Shown here: in pieces, positions 6,400 through 13,005 of the stretch
Position numbering within the stretch: the stretch's first letter is position 1
How the letters are laid out: each line of letters begins with the position of its first letter
Source of the DNA: Candidatus Thorarchaeota archaeon
Lineage (GTDB): Archaea > Asgardarchaeota > Thorarchaeia > Thorarchaeales > Thorarchaeaceae
Assembly (NCBI GenBank): GCA_016841005.1
Contig: JAEORG010000278.1
Span: 1-13,005 of the forward strand
Direction: 5' to 3'
Length of the DNA: 13,005 nt
Notes under the pieces: generated by a model
Seen by the model: only the letters and a program-made list of their open reading frames with translations
Told to the model about the DNA's origin: nothing
Database searches by the model: none
Position numbers and translations under genes: made by a program

Positions 6400-9300
6400 A
6401 TGTATGGCTACATGGGAAAAATCCTCAGAATCAATCTTACATCTGGTTCAATCACAGAAGAGTTTCCTGATGAAGACACTTTGAGGAAGTATCTTGGCGG
6501 TTCTGGGCTGGCTACTAAATATCTTTTTGATGAAACCGAGACTGGCATTGATCCATTAGGTCCTGAGAACAAACTTATCTTCATGACAGGACCCTTAACT
6601 GGCACTCATTCTCCAAGTACAGGAAGGTATAGCGTTGTCACAAAAGCCCCGTTAACCAATGGTTGGGGACAAGCAAATTCTGCAGGTTTCTGGGGACGCG
6701 ATTTCAAGCGCTCAGGATTTGATGGCGTAATATTCGAAGGTGTTTCTCCAAAACCTGTATACTTGATGACTGATGATGGGAAGGCAGAGCTTATTGATGC
6801 AAGCAAAGTCTGGGGTAAGAACACCTCGGAAACGACGAGAATCCTTAAGGACAAACATGGACCCAAATTCAATGTAGCATGTATCGGCATTGCAGGTGAG
6901 AATCTTGTCAAATATGCAGCTATTATGAACGACTGTGATGAAGAGAATTGGGGTAGAGCAGCAGGTAGATGTGGTGTAGGTGCAGTAATGGGATCGAAGA
7001 ACCTCAAGGCCATAGCATCGAGAGGAACTTTACAGATTCCTATTGCTGATCCAAAGAAGTACAGAGAGGAAGCAAAACAGAGGTTTGATTGGGTCAATCA
7101 GAGCATCTTGAAAATGACTCTCGAGGTCTACGGGACAGCAACAATGGTAGACTTGGTCAACGTGAAAGGAGGCATTCCAACACGAAATTGGCAAACCGGC
7201 GTATTTGAAAATGCAGATGCTATTAACGGTACTGCTATCAATGATAATATCCTCGTGAAGAGAAAACCGTGTTTTGCATGCCCAATACACTGTGGTAGAG
7301 TCGCTGAAATCAAAGAGGGACCATTCAAGAGCAGAGGAGAGGGACCTGAATACGAAACCATCAGTTCATTCGGGACAATGTGTGGTGTGGATAATCTTGA
7401 AGCAATAACTCGTGCACATTTCCTTTGTAACGAGTATGGATTAGATACAATTTCTGCAGGGAGTTCCGTTGCCTTTGCTATGGAATGTTATCAAAGGGGC
7501 ATCCTCAAGCCAGAGGATGTAGATGATATGGATTTTACATGGGGAAACGCCCAATTAATTGTAGACATTGTTGAAAAGATTGCCAAGCGCGATGGGATTG
7601 GAGATTTACTTGCTGAAGGGACCATGAGAATGTCTCAGAAGCTAGGACAAGGATCTGAACACTTTGCGATGCATGTCAAGGGACTTGAACTGCCTGGCTA
7701 TGATAGCCGTGCGGCAAAAGTAACAGGACTTGCTTATGCAGTAGCTACTCGCGGTGGTGATCACATCACTGCATACATTGAAGGACCTGCATTTCTGGCG
7801 ATGCCATTCATGATTGTAGAGGATGCAGATATTGGAGACCCACTGAAAGAGATACCTGAAACCGCCTTGGTTGTAAAGAATTTCGAAGATGCTCTAGGAA
7901 ATTTCGATTCAATAGGTGGTTGTAAGTTCATGGGGATGGTTCTCACTTCAGATGACTGGGCAGGTCTCATATCGTCATTGATGGGAGTAGATATGTCTGC
8001 AGACGAATTCCGGAAGACGGGAGAAAGAATCTACAACCTTGGACGCGCATACATTTTGAGAGAAGGATTCACACGAGCAGATGACACACTACCTCCACGT
8101 CTTTTAGAGGATCCCTTGCCTGAAGGACCTGCTGAAGGGCATGTTGTAGATCTTGACATTCTCTTGGACGCTTACTACGAGTACCGAGGTTGGGATGAAC
8201 ATGGAAGACCAACTGTGGAGAAACTAAAGGAACTTGATTTAGACTGGTTAATTGATATTGTTCATGGAGAAACAAGCCCTCTACAGGAAATTGTCAAGAA
8301 AAAATCGAGAGAGATCACAACCAATATCGAAAAGCGAACAACTACTAAAGAAGCAAAGGTGACTGTGGAGGACAAGCCCTGGCTTGATAGCTACTTCATT
8401 GGACCATTCAAGCTCGAACACTCCATGAAGCCATATCCAGAGGTGAATATCTACAAATTCCTCGAAGATACCACAAGGGAGTTTCCAGACAACATCGCCC
8501 TAGAGTATGCTGATGAAGAGATGACATACCCAGAGTTGAAAGATAAAGTCGATAGACTTGCATCAGCATTCGTCGCACTTGGGGTAGAGAAAGGGGATAC
8601 AATCGCTACAGTACTTCCTTCATGTCCAGAGTTTGTTATCGCTGATTATGCAGCTATGAAGATTGGAGCAATCCATGTTCCACTCAGCATCCTTCACAAA
8701 TCAGATGATTTGGAGTACGAGCTAAACGAGAGTAATGCAGAGCTTGTCGTGTGTTCATATCGTAGAGTCGAAAGAGTGAATGCGGTGAAATCAAGGACAA
8801 AGGTCAAGAAAGTCATCTATACTCCTACCAAGCTTTATCCAGACTACGAACATCCCAAGATGGAAAAGATAGAAGACGAGAACTATTACTTCATTGATGA
8901 TCTTTTCGAAAAGTATGAACCACACTCTGAATTAGTAGTGATTAATCCAAAGGAAGATATCGCACTCCTACCATTTACTGGAGGAACAACAGGGCTTCCA
9001 AAAGGTACGATGCTCACACATTACAATGTGACGTCAAATATACGCCAGACCATCCATTGGATGATGGACCCGTTAAAAGAGGGAATTATTGGAAAGAGTG
9101 CAGGAGTAATCTGCGTACCAGTATTCCATGCGTACGGACATTGGGCTGTTCATGCATGCATCTCTTGGGGAGTCAAGATGTACCTGTTGGATCCAAGAGA
9201 TTTCCGTAAGATAGTCGACGTCATTAATGAGCACAGGCCATTCATGGTCTTCGCGGTCCCGACTCATTACACCGTATTCTCCAATATGGACCTCATCAAG

Positions 9301-10035
9301 AGCCAGATATTCTATTTCTCAGGAGCAGCAGCACTCCCTGCTGAACTTGCTGAAGCTTTTGAGGAGAAGAGTGGTGTCCCGATGGGGGAGGGTTACGGTG
9401 CCACAGAGACCTCGGGTGTCGCAACTATCAATATCTCCGCGCTCTCCAAGGTCACTGGCTTCATAGCAGATGTCAAGAGAGGAGTGGGAATACCGATTCC
9501 TGAAACTGAGGTCAAGATTGTTGATCCTGATACTGGTGAGGAACTTCCCATTGGTGAACGAGGAGAGATTTGGCTTAGAGGACCACAGATTATGAAAGGT
9601 TACTGGCCAACTCGAGGTAGCGGTCTCAGAGATGGCGGTTGGTTGCCAATGGGTGATATTGTTGAGATGGATTCAGATGGTTATTTCAAAGTCGTCGATC
9701 GAATCAAGGATATGATCAACGTTTCAGGCAATAAAGTCTACAGCAGGGTAATTGACGACATTCTTCATGAGCATGAGGCAGTTGAGATTGCAGGTGTTAT
9801 TGGTATTCCAGATCCTGAGAGACCGGGCAGTGAGAGAGTAAAGGCATTCATCCAGTTAAGACCTGAATTCAGAGGGAAGGTCACAGAGCAAGACATCTTA
9901 GATTTCTTGGATGGAAAGGTCAAGCCATATGCAATGCCAAAATGGGTTGAGTTTAGGGATGAATTACCATTGACCATAGTGATGAAGCTCTTCAAGAAGA
10001 AGCTTAGAGAAGAAGAATTAGCTAAGATTGGATAA
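6400..10035 (+). CDS. AOR-family tungsten oxidoreductase fused to AMP-forming acyl-CoA synthetase
   Basis: The 1211-residue protein joins two full-length enzymes. Residues 1-~615 are aldehyde:ferredoxin oxidoreductase (usual length ~600-620): the MYGYMGKILRINLTSG start, the [4Fe-4S] ligands C291-x2-C294-x3-C298 and C508, pterin-type motifs N344-EYGLD and DSIGGC (503-508), an acidic PEYET segment and H455 in RGGDH. AOR oxidises aldehydes to acids with ferredoxin, or the reverse, using a tungsten bispterin. Residues ~625-660 are a charged Thr/Lys/Glu linker. Residues ~661-1211 are an acyl-CoA synthetase with its own complete N-terminus (PWLDSY...): P-loop TGGTTGLPKG (860-869), YGATET (999-1004), D1086, DRIKD from D1100 and the C-terminal K1196. 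K1196 is preceded by Met instead of the usual Gly. The frame is continuous with no sign of a frameshift. The protein is cytoplasmic, and its substrate is unknown (fatty, branched or aromatic). Confidence 0.93.
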   Translation: MYGYMGKILRINLTSGSITEEFPDEDTLRKYLGGSGLATKYLFDETETGIDPLGPENKLIFMTGPLTGTHSPSTGRYSVVTKAPLTNGWGQANSAGFWGRDFKRSGFDGVIFEGVSPKPVYLMTDDGKAELIDASKVWGKNTSETTRILKDKHGPKFNVACIGIAGENLVKYAAIMNDCDEENWGRAAGRCGVGAVMGSKNLKAIASRGTLQIPIADPKKYREEAKQRFDWVNQSILKMTLEVYGTATMVDLVNVKGGIPTRNWQTGVFENADAINGTAINDNILVKRKPCFACPIHCGRVAEIKEGPFKSRGEGPEYETISSFGTMCGVDNLEAITRAHFLCNEYGLDTISAGSSVAFAMECYQRGILKPEDVDDMDFTWGNAQLIVDIVEKIAKRDGIGDLLAEGTMRMSQKLGQGSEHFAMHVKGLELPGYDSRAAKVTGLAYAVATRGGDHITAYIEGPAFLAMPFMIVEDADIGDPLKEIPETALVVKNFEDALGNFDSIGGCKFMGMVLTSDDWAGLISSLMGVDMSADEFRKTGERIYNLGRAYILREGFTRADDTLPPRLLEDPLPEGPAEGHVVDLDILLDAYYEYRGWDEHGRPTVEKLKELDLDWLIDIVHGETSPLQEIVKKKSREITTNIEKRTTTKEAKVTVEDKPWLDSYFIGPFKLEHSMKPYPEVNIYKFLEDTTREFPDNIALEYADEEMTYPELKDKVDRLASAFVALGVEKGDTIATVLPSCPEFVIADYAAMKIGAIHVPLSILHKSDDLEYELNESNAELVVCSYRRVERVNAVKSRTKVKKVIYTPTKLYPDYEHPKMEKIEDENYYFIDDLFEKYEPHSELVVINPKEDIALLPFTGGTTGLPKGTMLTHYNVTSNIRQTIHWMMDPLKEGIIGKSAGVICVPVFHAYGHWAVHACISWGVKMYLLDPRDFRKIVDVINEHRPFMVFAVPTHYTVFSNMDLIKSQIFYFSGAAALPAELAEAFEEKSGVPMGEGYGATETSGVATINISALSKVTGFIADVKRGVGIPIPETEVKIVDPDTGEELPIGERGEIWLRGPQIMKGYWPTRGSGLRDGGWLPMGDIVEMDSDGYFKVVDRIKDMINVSGNKVYSRVIDDILHEHEAVEIAGVIGIPDPERPGSERVKAFIQLRPEFRGKVTEQDILDFLDGKVKPYAMPKWVEFRDELPLTIVMKLFKKKLREEELAKIG

Positions 10036-10078
10036 ATTACTGCAATTGTTTTTGGATACGGTCTTCAAACAACTCGAA

Positions 10079-10090
10079 TTTATTATATAA
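10079..10090 (+). promoter_or_regulatory. TATA element for the small membrane protein gene
   Basis: TTTATTATATAA is a good archaeal TATA-type sequence. It predicts transcription start near 10112-10117 and a leader of about 35-40 nt to the ATG at 10152. It lies just after the stop of the AOR-fusion gene, so the small gene has its own promoter. Confidence 0.5.
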
Positions 10091-10151
10091 TGCAATTCAG
10101 CAAGATATTAATGACCCATCTATGCTAGTTCCCTTCTAAGTGGTAGCTAAT

Positions 10152-10538
10152 ATGATGCAAATGACATTTTCAGCAGGAATGATTTTCATAACAGCAGCAT
10201 TAATCACATACACCATCGCAGTCTGGGGAGAACAGATTACAAAGGAACTGAAACCAGCTTTTGTTGGTATGTTTTGCATCGGTGTCACTTGCGATTTCAC
10301 TGGAACATTGATGATGACTCTCATTACATCATCACCCTTGGGATTCTATGAAACTCTTTTTCATATAATAACTGGAGCAACAGCAATATTTCTGATGCTT
10401 ATTCATGCGATCTGGGCAATTAGGGTCTTAATCCAGAATGATGAGATTTCAGCAGCAAGGTTTCACCGCTTCTCAAAATTTGTCTGGTTGTTTTGGCTGA
10501 TACCATTCTTCTCTCCTGTGTTTACAGGAATGATTTGA
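10152..10538 (+). CDS. Small four-helix membrane protein, resembling the HsmA/TIGR03987 family
   Basis: The frame can begin at a GTG at 10140 or at ATG codons at 10152, 10155 and 10161. I take 10152 (128 residues), with a weak GTGGT 7 nt upstream. Membrane helices lie at about 6-25, 37-58, 69-94 and 108-127. Notable residues are D48 in helix 2, H71 and H85 in helix 3 (FHIITG...LIHAIW), H105 in the FHRFS loop and the Trp-rich WLFWLIPFF in helix 4. From memory this pattern resembles a small uncharacterised prokaryotic family annotated HsmA (TIGR03987). No function is established to my knowledge. The evenly placed histidines could bind heme or metal, but that is speculation. The gene ends 11 bp before the stop of a converging LRR gene and does not share a transcript with it. 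Confidence 0.7.
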   Translation: MMQMTFSAGMIFITAALITYTIAVWGEQITKELKPAFVGMFCIGVTCDFTGTLMMTLITSSPLGFYETLFHIITGATAIFLMLIHAIWAIRVLIQNDEISAARFHRFSKFVWLFWLIPFFSPVFTGMI

Positions 10539-10549
10539 GAAGATAATAT

Positions 10550-11419
10550 CTAGAAATATCTGAATTTTCGCTCGATAAGATCCACCGCTTCATCATAGCT
10601 TATATCTTCCGGGATTGAGAGAATGATGTCCTTAAGATCAATATTCCAATTCTGTTGAGTTGGCAATCCAAAGGATTCAAAGAAACCTTCTGCGAAAGAA
10701 GGTAAGAAAATCTCATCTGTCCTGTCAATTATTTCCAGCAATCTGGTTCGAACACCAGACCATCCATCTCGAATGGATAATGATGAATAATCGAGCCATT
10801 CTATTGTATTGAATTTCAATCTATTACGTAGAAATCGATTCGTTTCCATTTTTTCTGATAGATACCTTAGAGCTGTATCCATCGTGAGTATCTTGTCTTC
10901 TTCAAAATGAAGTGTTCGAAAGGCACGGATAAAAAACAGCGGTGTGACATCGACTGAAGGCATTAAGTTCTTCCATAATCTGATTTCTGAGAGATTTTGT
11001 GAATCAAAGAGAGGATCTAGTCGAACTCTTTTGAGTCTGTTACGGTCAAGAAAGAGCATGGTCAGCTTCTTTGTTTTTCTTAGTGGTTCTAGATCGATAG
11101 ATTCCAAGTTATTATCGTGAAGATAGAGCTCTTTTAATTCATGACAATATTTCAACGGTGTTAGATCTATTGATTGCAGATTGTTTCCACTTATACTAAG
11201 AGTTTCTAGAAGTATGCAATGGCTTAGAGGTGCTAGGTCTAAGGACTCTAGTTCATTGTCATTCAACCATAACCGCATAAGATGTGTTAGACTACTAAGT
11301 GAATCTAATGATAGAGATTGGATTTTCTTTTTTCCTAATTTTAATACATTAGTATCTAGTTTGATTTCTTCTGAGATATGCTCCTTCGTAGTTTCATAAT
11401 CCAAGACTACTTCATCCAT
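10550..11419 (-). CDS. Leucine-rich repeat protein with six 24-residue units
   Basis: The protein has 289 residues from the ATG at 11419. The frame reaches a TTG at 11425, but a GAGATGAT site 6 nt before the ATG decides the start. Residues 36-179 are six consecutive units of exactly 24 residues with the pattern (I/L/V)DLxPLxxCxxLxxLxLxxNxLxS: LSLDSL, LDLAPL, IDLTPL, IDLEPL, VRLDPL and VDVTPL. The last two units are decayed. Residues 1-35 form an N-terminal cap. Residues 180-289 are a helical C-terminal region with no family I recognise (TNRFLRNRLKFNTIEWLDY... and a final EAVDLIERKFRYF). There is no signal peptide or membrane segment, so it is probably cytoplasmic and binds a protein partner through the LRR face. 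LRR proteins are abundant in Asgard archaea. It lies 67 bp downstream of the aldo/keto reductase on the same strand. Confidence 0.85.
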   Translation of the reverse strand: MDEVVLDYETTKEHISEEIKLDTNVLKLGKKKIQSLSLDSLSSLTHLMRLWLNDNELESLDLAPLSHCILLETLSISGNNLQSIDLTPLKYCHELKELYLHDNNLESIDLEPLRKTKKLTMLFLDRNRLKRVRLDPLFDSQNLSEIRLWKNLMPSVDVTPLFFIRAFRTLHFEEDKILTMDTALRYLSEKMETNRFLRNRLKFNTIEWLDYSSLSIRDGWSGVRTRLLEIIDRTDEIFLPSFAEGFFESFGLPTQQNWNIDLKDIILSIPEDISYDEAVDLIERKFRYF

Positions 11420-11425
11420 ACCCAA

Positions 11426-11433
11426 ATCATCTC
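11426..11433 (-). promoter_or_regulatory. Ribosome binding site GAGATGAT deciding the LRR gene start
   Basis: GAGATGAT on the minus strand matches GAGGTGAT with one change and lies 6 nt before the ATG at 11419. The in-frame TTG at 11425 abuts the site and so cannot use it. Confidence 0.6.
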
Positions 11434-11486
11434 AAATTCATTGTGCGATTTCTCCTGATACCATATTAGTCTGATGTGCCTATTTC

Positions 11487-12452
11487 TTATTGAATATCCA
11501 AGGATAGGTCACTTAGGTGCTCCATCTCTTCTGTTGTTAGGGTAACTCTCATAGCTCCTGCATTTTCTTCTGATTGAATCGGTCGGCTTGCGCCTGGTAT
11601 TGCAACAATTGTATCCCCATGATAGTTCGTGTTCCAACTCAGTGATACTTGTGCTGCGGTTGCATCATGATTCTGTGCAATTGATTCCACCTCATCGATG
11701 AGGGGTTTCGTCCTATCAAGCTGCCGCTTCAATCTAGAACTTCGAAATCTTGGCATTCGTGCTAACCTCTCAGGTTCACTGTGAAGTTTTCCTGTTAAGA
11801 GCCCCATACCAAGAGGTGAATATGCGATGATTGTTACTCCTAATTCTTTGGCAGAATCTAGAATACCATTGCCTTCAATTCTTCGGTCCAATAAACTCCA
11901 ACGCATCTCATTCGCTGCTAGTGGTATGCCTCTTTCTGAGAGAGCATCATATGCTCTGACCATCCGCTCATTGCTGAAATTGCTCACGCCAACTGCTCTG
12001 ATTTTTCCTGCATCATATTGATCTGCCATCGCATTCATCTGGTATCTGATTGATGAAATTGACCAAGGTTGATGAACAAGATAGAGATCCACTGGATAAG
12101 GTGAGAGTCGTTCTATACTATTATTTAGAGACCTTTCGATACTCTTTGCACGTCTCATCACTGGCATCCATTTAGTGGTTATGAGAACATTTCCCGGTTC
12201 TATTCCAGCAGCTCGAAGACCTTCTGATACTGCAGATTCGGATGCTCCAGAACCATAGATTTCTGCTGTATCTAACCAGTTCACTCCCGATTCGAAAGCG
12301 ATCCTAATTGTGTCATTCTGAACCTCTGGTGGGACTTTTGCTAAATAGTACTTGAAAAAACTCTTTCCACCTGAAAATTGCATCGTTCCAAGTCCTATAG
12401 GAGTGACGCGGAGGTCAGTTTTTCCAAGGGTACGCAATTGTTTTTCTTCCAA
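11487..12452 (-). CDS. Aldo/keto reductase family oxidoreductase
   Basis: I start at the TTG at 12452 (321 residues, MEEKQLRTLGKTDLRV...) because GGTGAT lies 6 nt upstream and the family normally begins with this beta-hairpin. A GTG at 12485 in the same frame has no such site. The full (beta/alpha)8 NAD(P)H-dependent reductase is present. The catalytic tetrad is D61 and Y66 (LDTAEIYG), K94 (ITTK) and H127 (LYLVHQPW). GVSNF, NEMRWSLLDRR, AYSPLGMGLLTGK and IPGASRP give the substrate and cofactor-binding regions. The length is normal for AKR proteins. It reduces aldehydes or ketones to alcohols, or the reverse, in the cytoplasm; the substrate cannot be told from sequence. The nearest upstream gene is a membrane protein 91 bp away on the same strand, and an LRR gene follows. 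Confidence 0.93.
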   Translation of the reverse strand: MEEKQLRTLGKTDLRVTPIGLGTMQFSGGKSFFKYYLAKVPPEVQNDTIRIAFESGVNWLDTAEIYGSGASESAVSEGLRAAGIEPGNVLITTKWMPVMRRAKSIERSLNNSIERLSPYPVDLYLVHQPWSISSIRYQMNAMADQYDAGKIRAVGVSNFSNERMVRAYDALSERGIPLAANEMRWSLLDRRIEGNGILDSAKELGVTIIAYSPLGMGLLTGKLHSEPERLARMPRFRSSRLKRQLDRTKPLIDEVESIAQNHDATAAQVSLSWNTNYHGDTIVAIPGASRPIQSEENAGAMRVTLTTEEMEHLSDLSLDIQ

Positions 12453-12458
12453 TCTTGA

Positions 12459-12464
12459 ATCACC
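12459..12464 (-). promoter_or_regulatory. Ribosome binding site GGTGAT deciding a TTG start for the aldo/keto reductase
   Basis: GGTGAT on the minus strand is an exact match to the archaeal 16S 3'-end complement. It lies 6 nt before the TTG at 12452, pointing to this non-ATG start over the GTG at 12485. Confidence 0.6.
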
Positions 12465-12543
12465 AAATGCATGTGAAATTAACACAGATGGTGTAATATC
12501 ATTTTAGATGTAGTTTTTCGGATTTGGCCACAATGTAGACTTG

Positions 12544-13005
12544 TCAGTCCTTCAAGATTCGTGGTAAAACAATCATTAGCAGAACCATCTCAAACAAAGA
12601 AACTAATAATTGCGTAATTATTGAAAAAAGATGATTCCCGGTCTGCAATAGAATAAATGAATACCCTAGTAATGGTACATCTCCGTCTATCACGCTGACA
12701 ATCAGAGATATGAATGACATTGCTTGATCACCTACGAGATTAACAGAAGTCACTCGTCCGCCACCACGCATTCTATAAATCACTCCACCCACTGCAGCCC
12801 CAATCGAGTATGCACATGGGAGTTGAAATAATGGTACGAACAACAGAAACGGTGAGATTATCCGACTAGTTAAGAGTAGAATGAATACAATCACCAGTGT
12901 AAGTGCGTAAGATGTTCCAAAAACTGCAATCTTTGAGTTGAGAACTTGACTCGTTCTTAGAGGTAACCCCTCATAGACTGATGCTCCTTGTGTATCTAAT
13001 CCAAG
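12544..13005 (-). CDS. Multi-spanning membrane protein C-terminus, probably ABC-2 type permease (partial, N-terminus off right edge)
   Basis: The minus-strand frame is open from the right edge to the TGA at 12544, giving 153 residues. A GTG at 12894 is internal to this frame and is not the true start. The visible part begins LDTQGASVYEGLPLRTSQVLNSK, which resembles the cytoplasmic loop of ABC-2 permeases (D-x-x-G-x-x-x-x-x-LP-x-x-x-x-x-x-x-x-K) ahead of a membrane block. Hydrophobic segments follow at about 27-47, 50-75, 93-119 and 125-149, with a basic loop IYRMRGGGRV between the second and third. The protein ends MIVLPRILKD. No ATPase partner is in the window. A different polytopic membrane protein is possible. 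It is upstream of the aldo/keto reductase on the same strand. Confidence 0.55.
   Translation of the reverse strand, partial: LGLDTQGASVYEGLPLRTSQVLNSKIAVFGTSYALTLVIVFILLLTSRIISPFLLFVPLFQLPCAYSIGAAVGGVIYRMRGGGRVTSVNLVGDQAMSFISLIVSVIDGDVPLLGYSFILLQTGNHLFSIITQLLVSLFEMVLLMIVLPRILKD

Noticed and set aside
8356..8367. An internal start (GTG at 8365 after AAGGTGA) making a separate synthetase
   Set aside because: The spacing is only 2 nt and the frame is continuous with the AOR domain; it is more likely a remnant or chance.
10036..10078. A terminator after the fusion gene at the short T-run near 10047-10053
   Set aside because: Five Ts without a hairpin are too weak to support the call, though some archaeal terminators are only T-runs.
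12544..12894. A complete 116-residue membrane protein starting at GTG 12894
   Set aside because: The frame stays open upstream to the right edge and the extra residues look like an ABC-2 permease loop, so the protein is a fragment.

Overview
The window looks like a chromosomal segment of an archaeon, most likely an Asgard archaeon of the Thorarchaeota/Lokiarchaeota kind. The supporting signs are TATA-type promoter elements, GGTGAT/GAGATGAT-like ribosome binding sites, a tungsten-type aldehyde:ferredoxin oxidoreductase (AOR) with a MoaD-like partner, SCP2-fold carrier proteins, a regular leucine-rich-repeat protein and very large secreted proteins with Ig-like repeats. The lineage is an inference from gene content; no rRNA or other phylogenetic marker is present.

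Layout. (1) Positions 1-3769, minus strand: a very large secreted surface protein (signal peptide, LamG/concanavalin-like domain, then ~95-100-residue Ig-like repeats). Its C-terminus lies off the left edge, and the frame is open over all 1256 visible codons. (2) A 362-bp divergent intergenic region. (3) 4132-5040, plus strand: a second secreted protein with a lectin-like domain, a Thr/Ser linker and a C-terminal membrane anchor. (4) 5058-5074: a hairpin between convergent genes. (5) 5074-6321, minus strand: two SCP2-like lipid-carrier proteins and a MoaD/ThiS-like beta-grasp protein ending in Gly-Gly. (6) 6400-10035, plus strand: a 1211-residue protein made of a complete AOR-family domain followed in frame by a complete AMP-forming acyl-CoA synthetase. 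(7) 10152-10538, plus strand: a small four-helix membrane protein. (8) 10550-11419, minus strand: an LRR protein with six exact 24-residue units. (9) 11487-12452, minus strand: an aldo/keto reductase. (10) 12544-13005, minus strand: the C-terminus of a multi-spanning membrane protein, probably an ABC-2 type permease, cut by the right edge.

The central module (5074-10035) is the most interesting part. A single polypeptide carries the domain that interconverts aldehyde and carboxylate and the domain that activates carboxylate to acyl-CoA. It is divergently transcribed, possibly from one shared palindromic TATA element, from a MoaD-like protein that could help build the tungstopterin cofactor. 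Two SCP2-fold proteins that could carry hydrophobic acyl ligands follow. The simplest reading is a channelled aldehyde to acid to acyl-CoA route (ferredoxin reduction plus ATP use) for fatty, branched or aromatic aldehydes. An alternative is that the AOR-like domain acts on the CoA thioester made by its partner, as in BamB-type AOR-family enzymes. The two surface proteins and the LRR, AKR and permease genes appear to be separate units.
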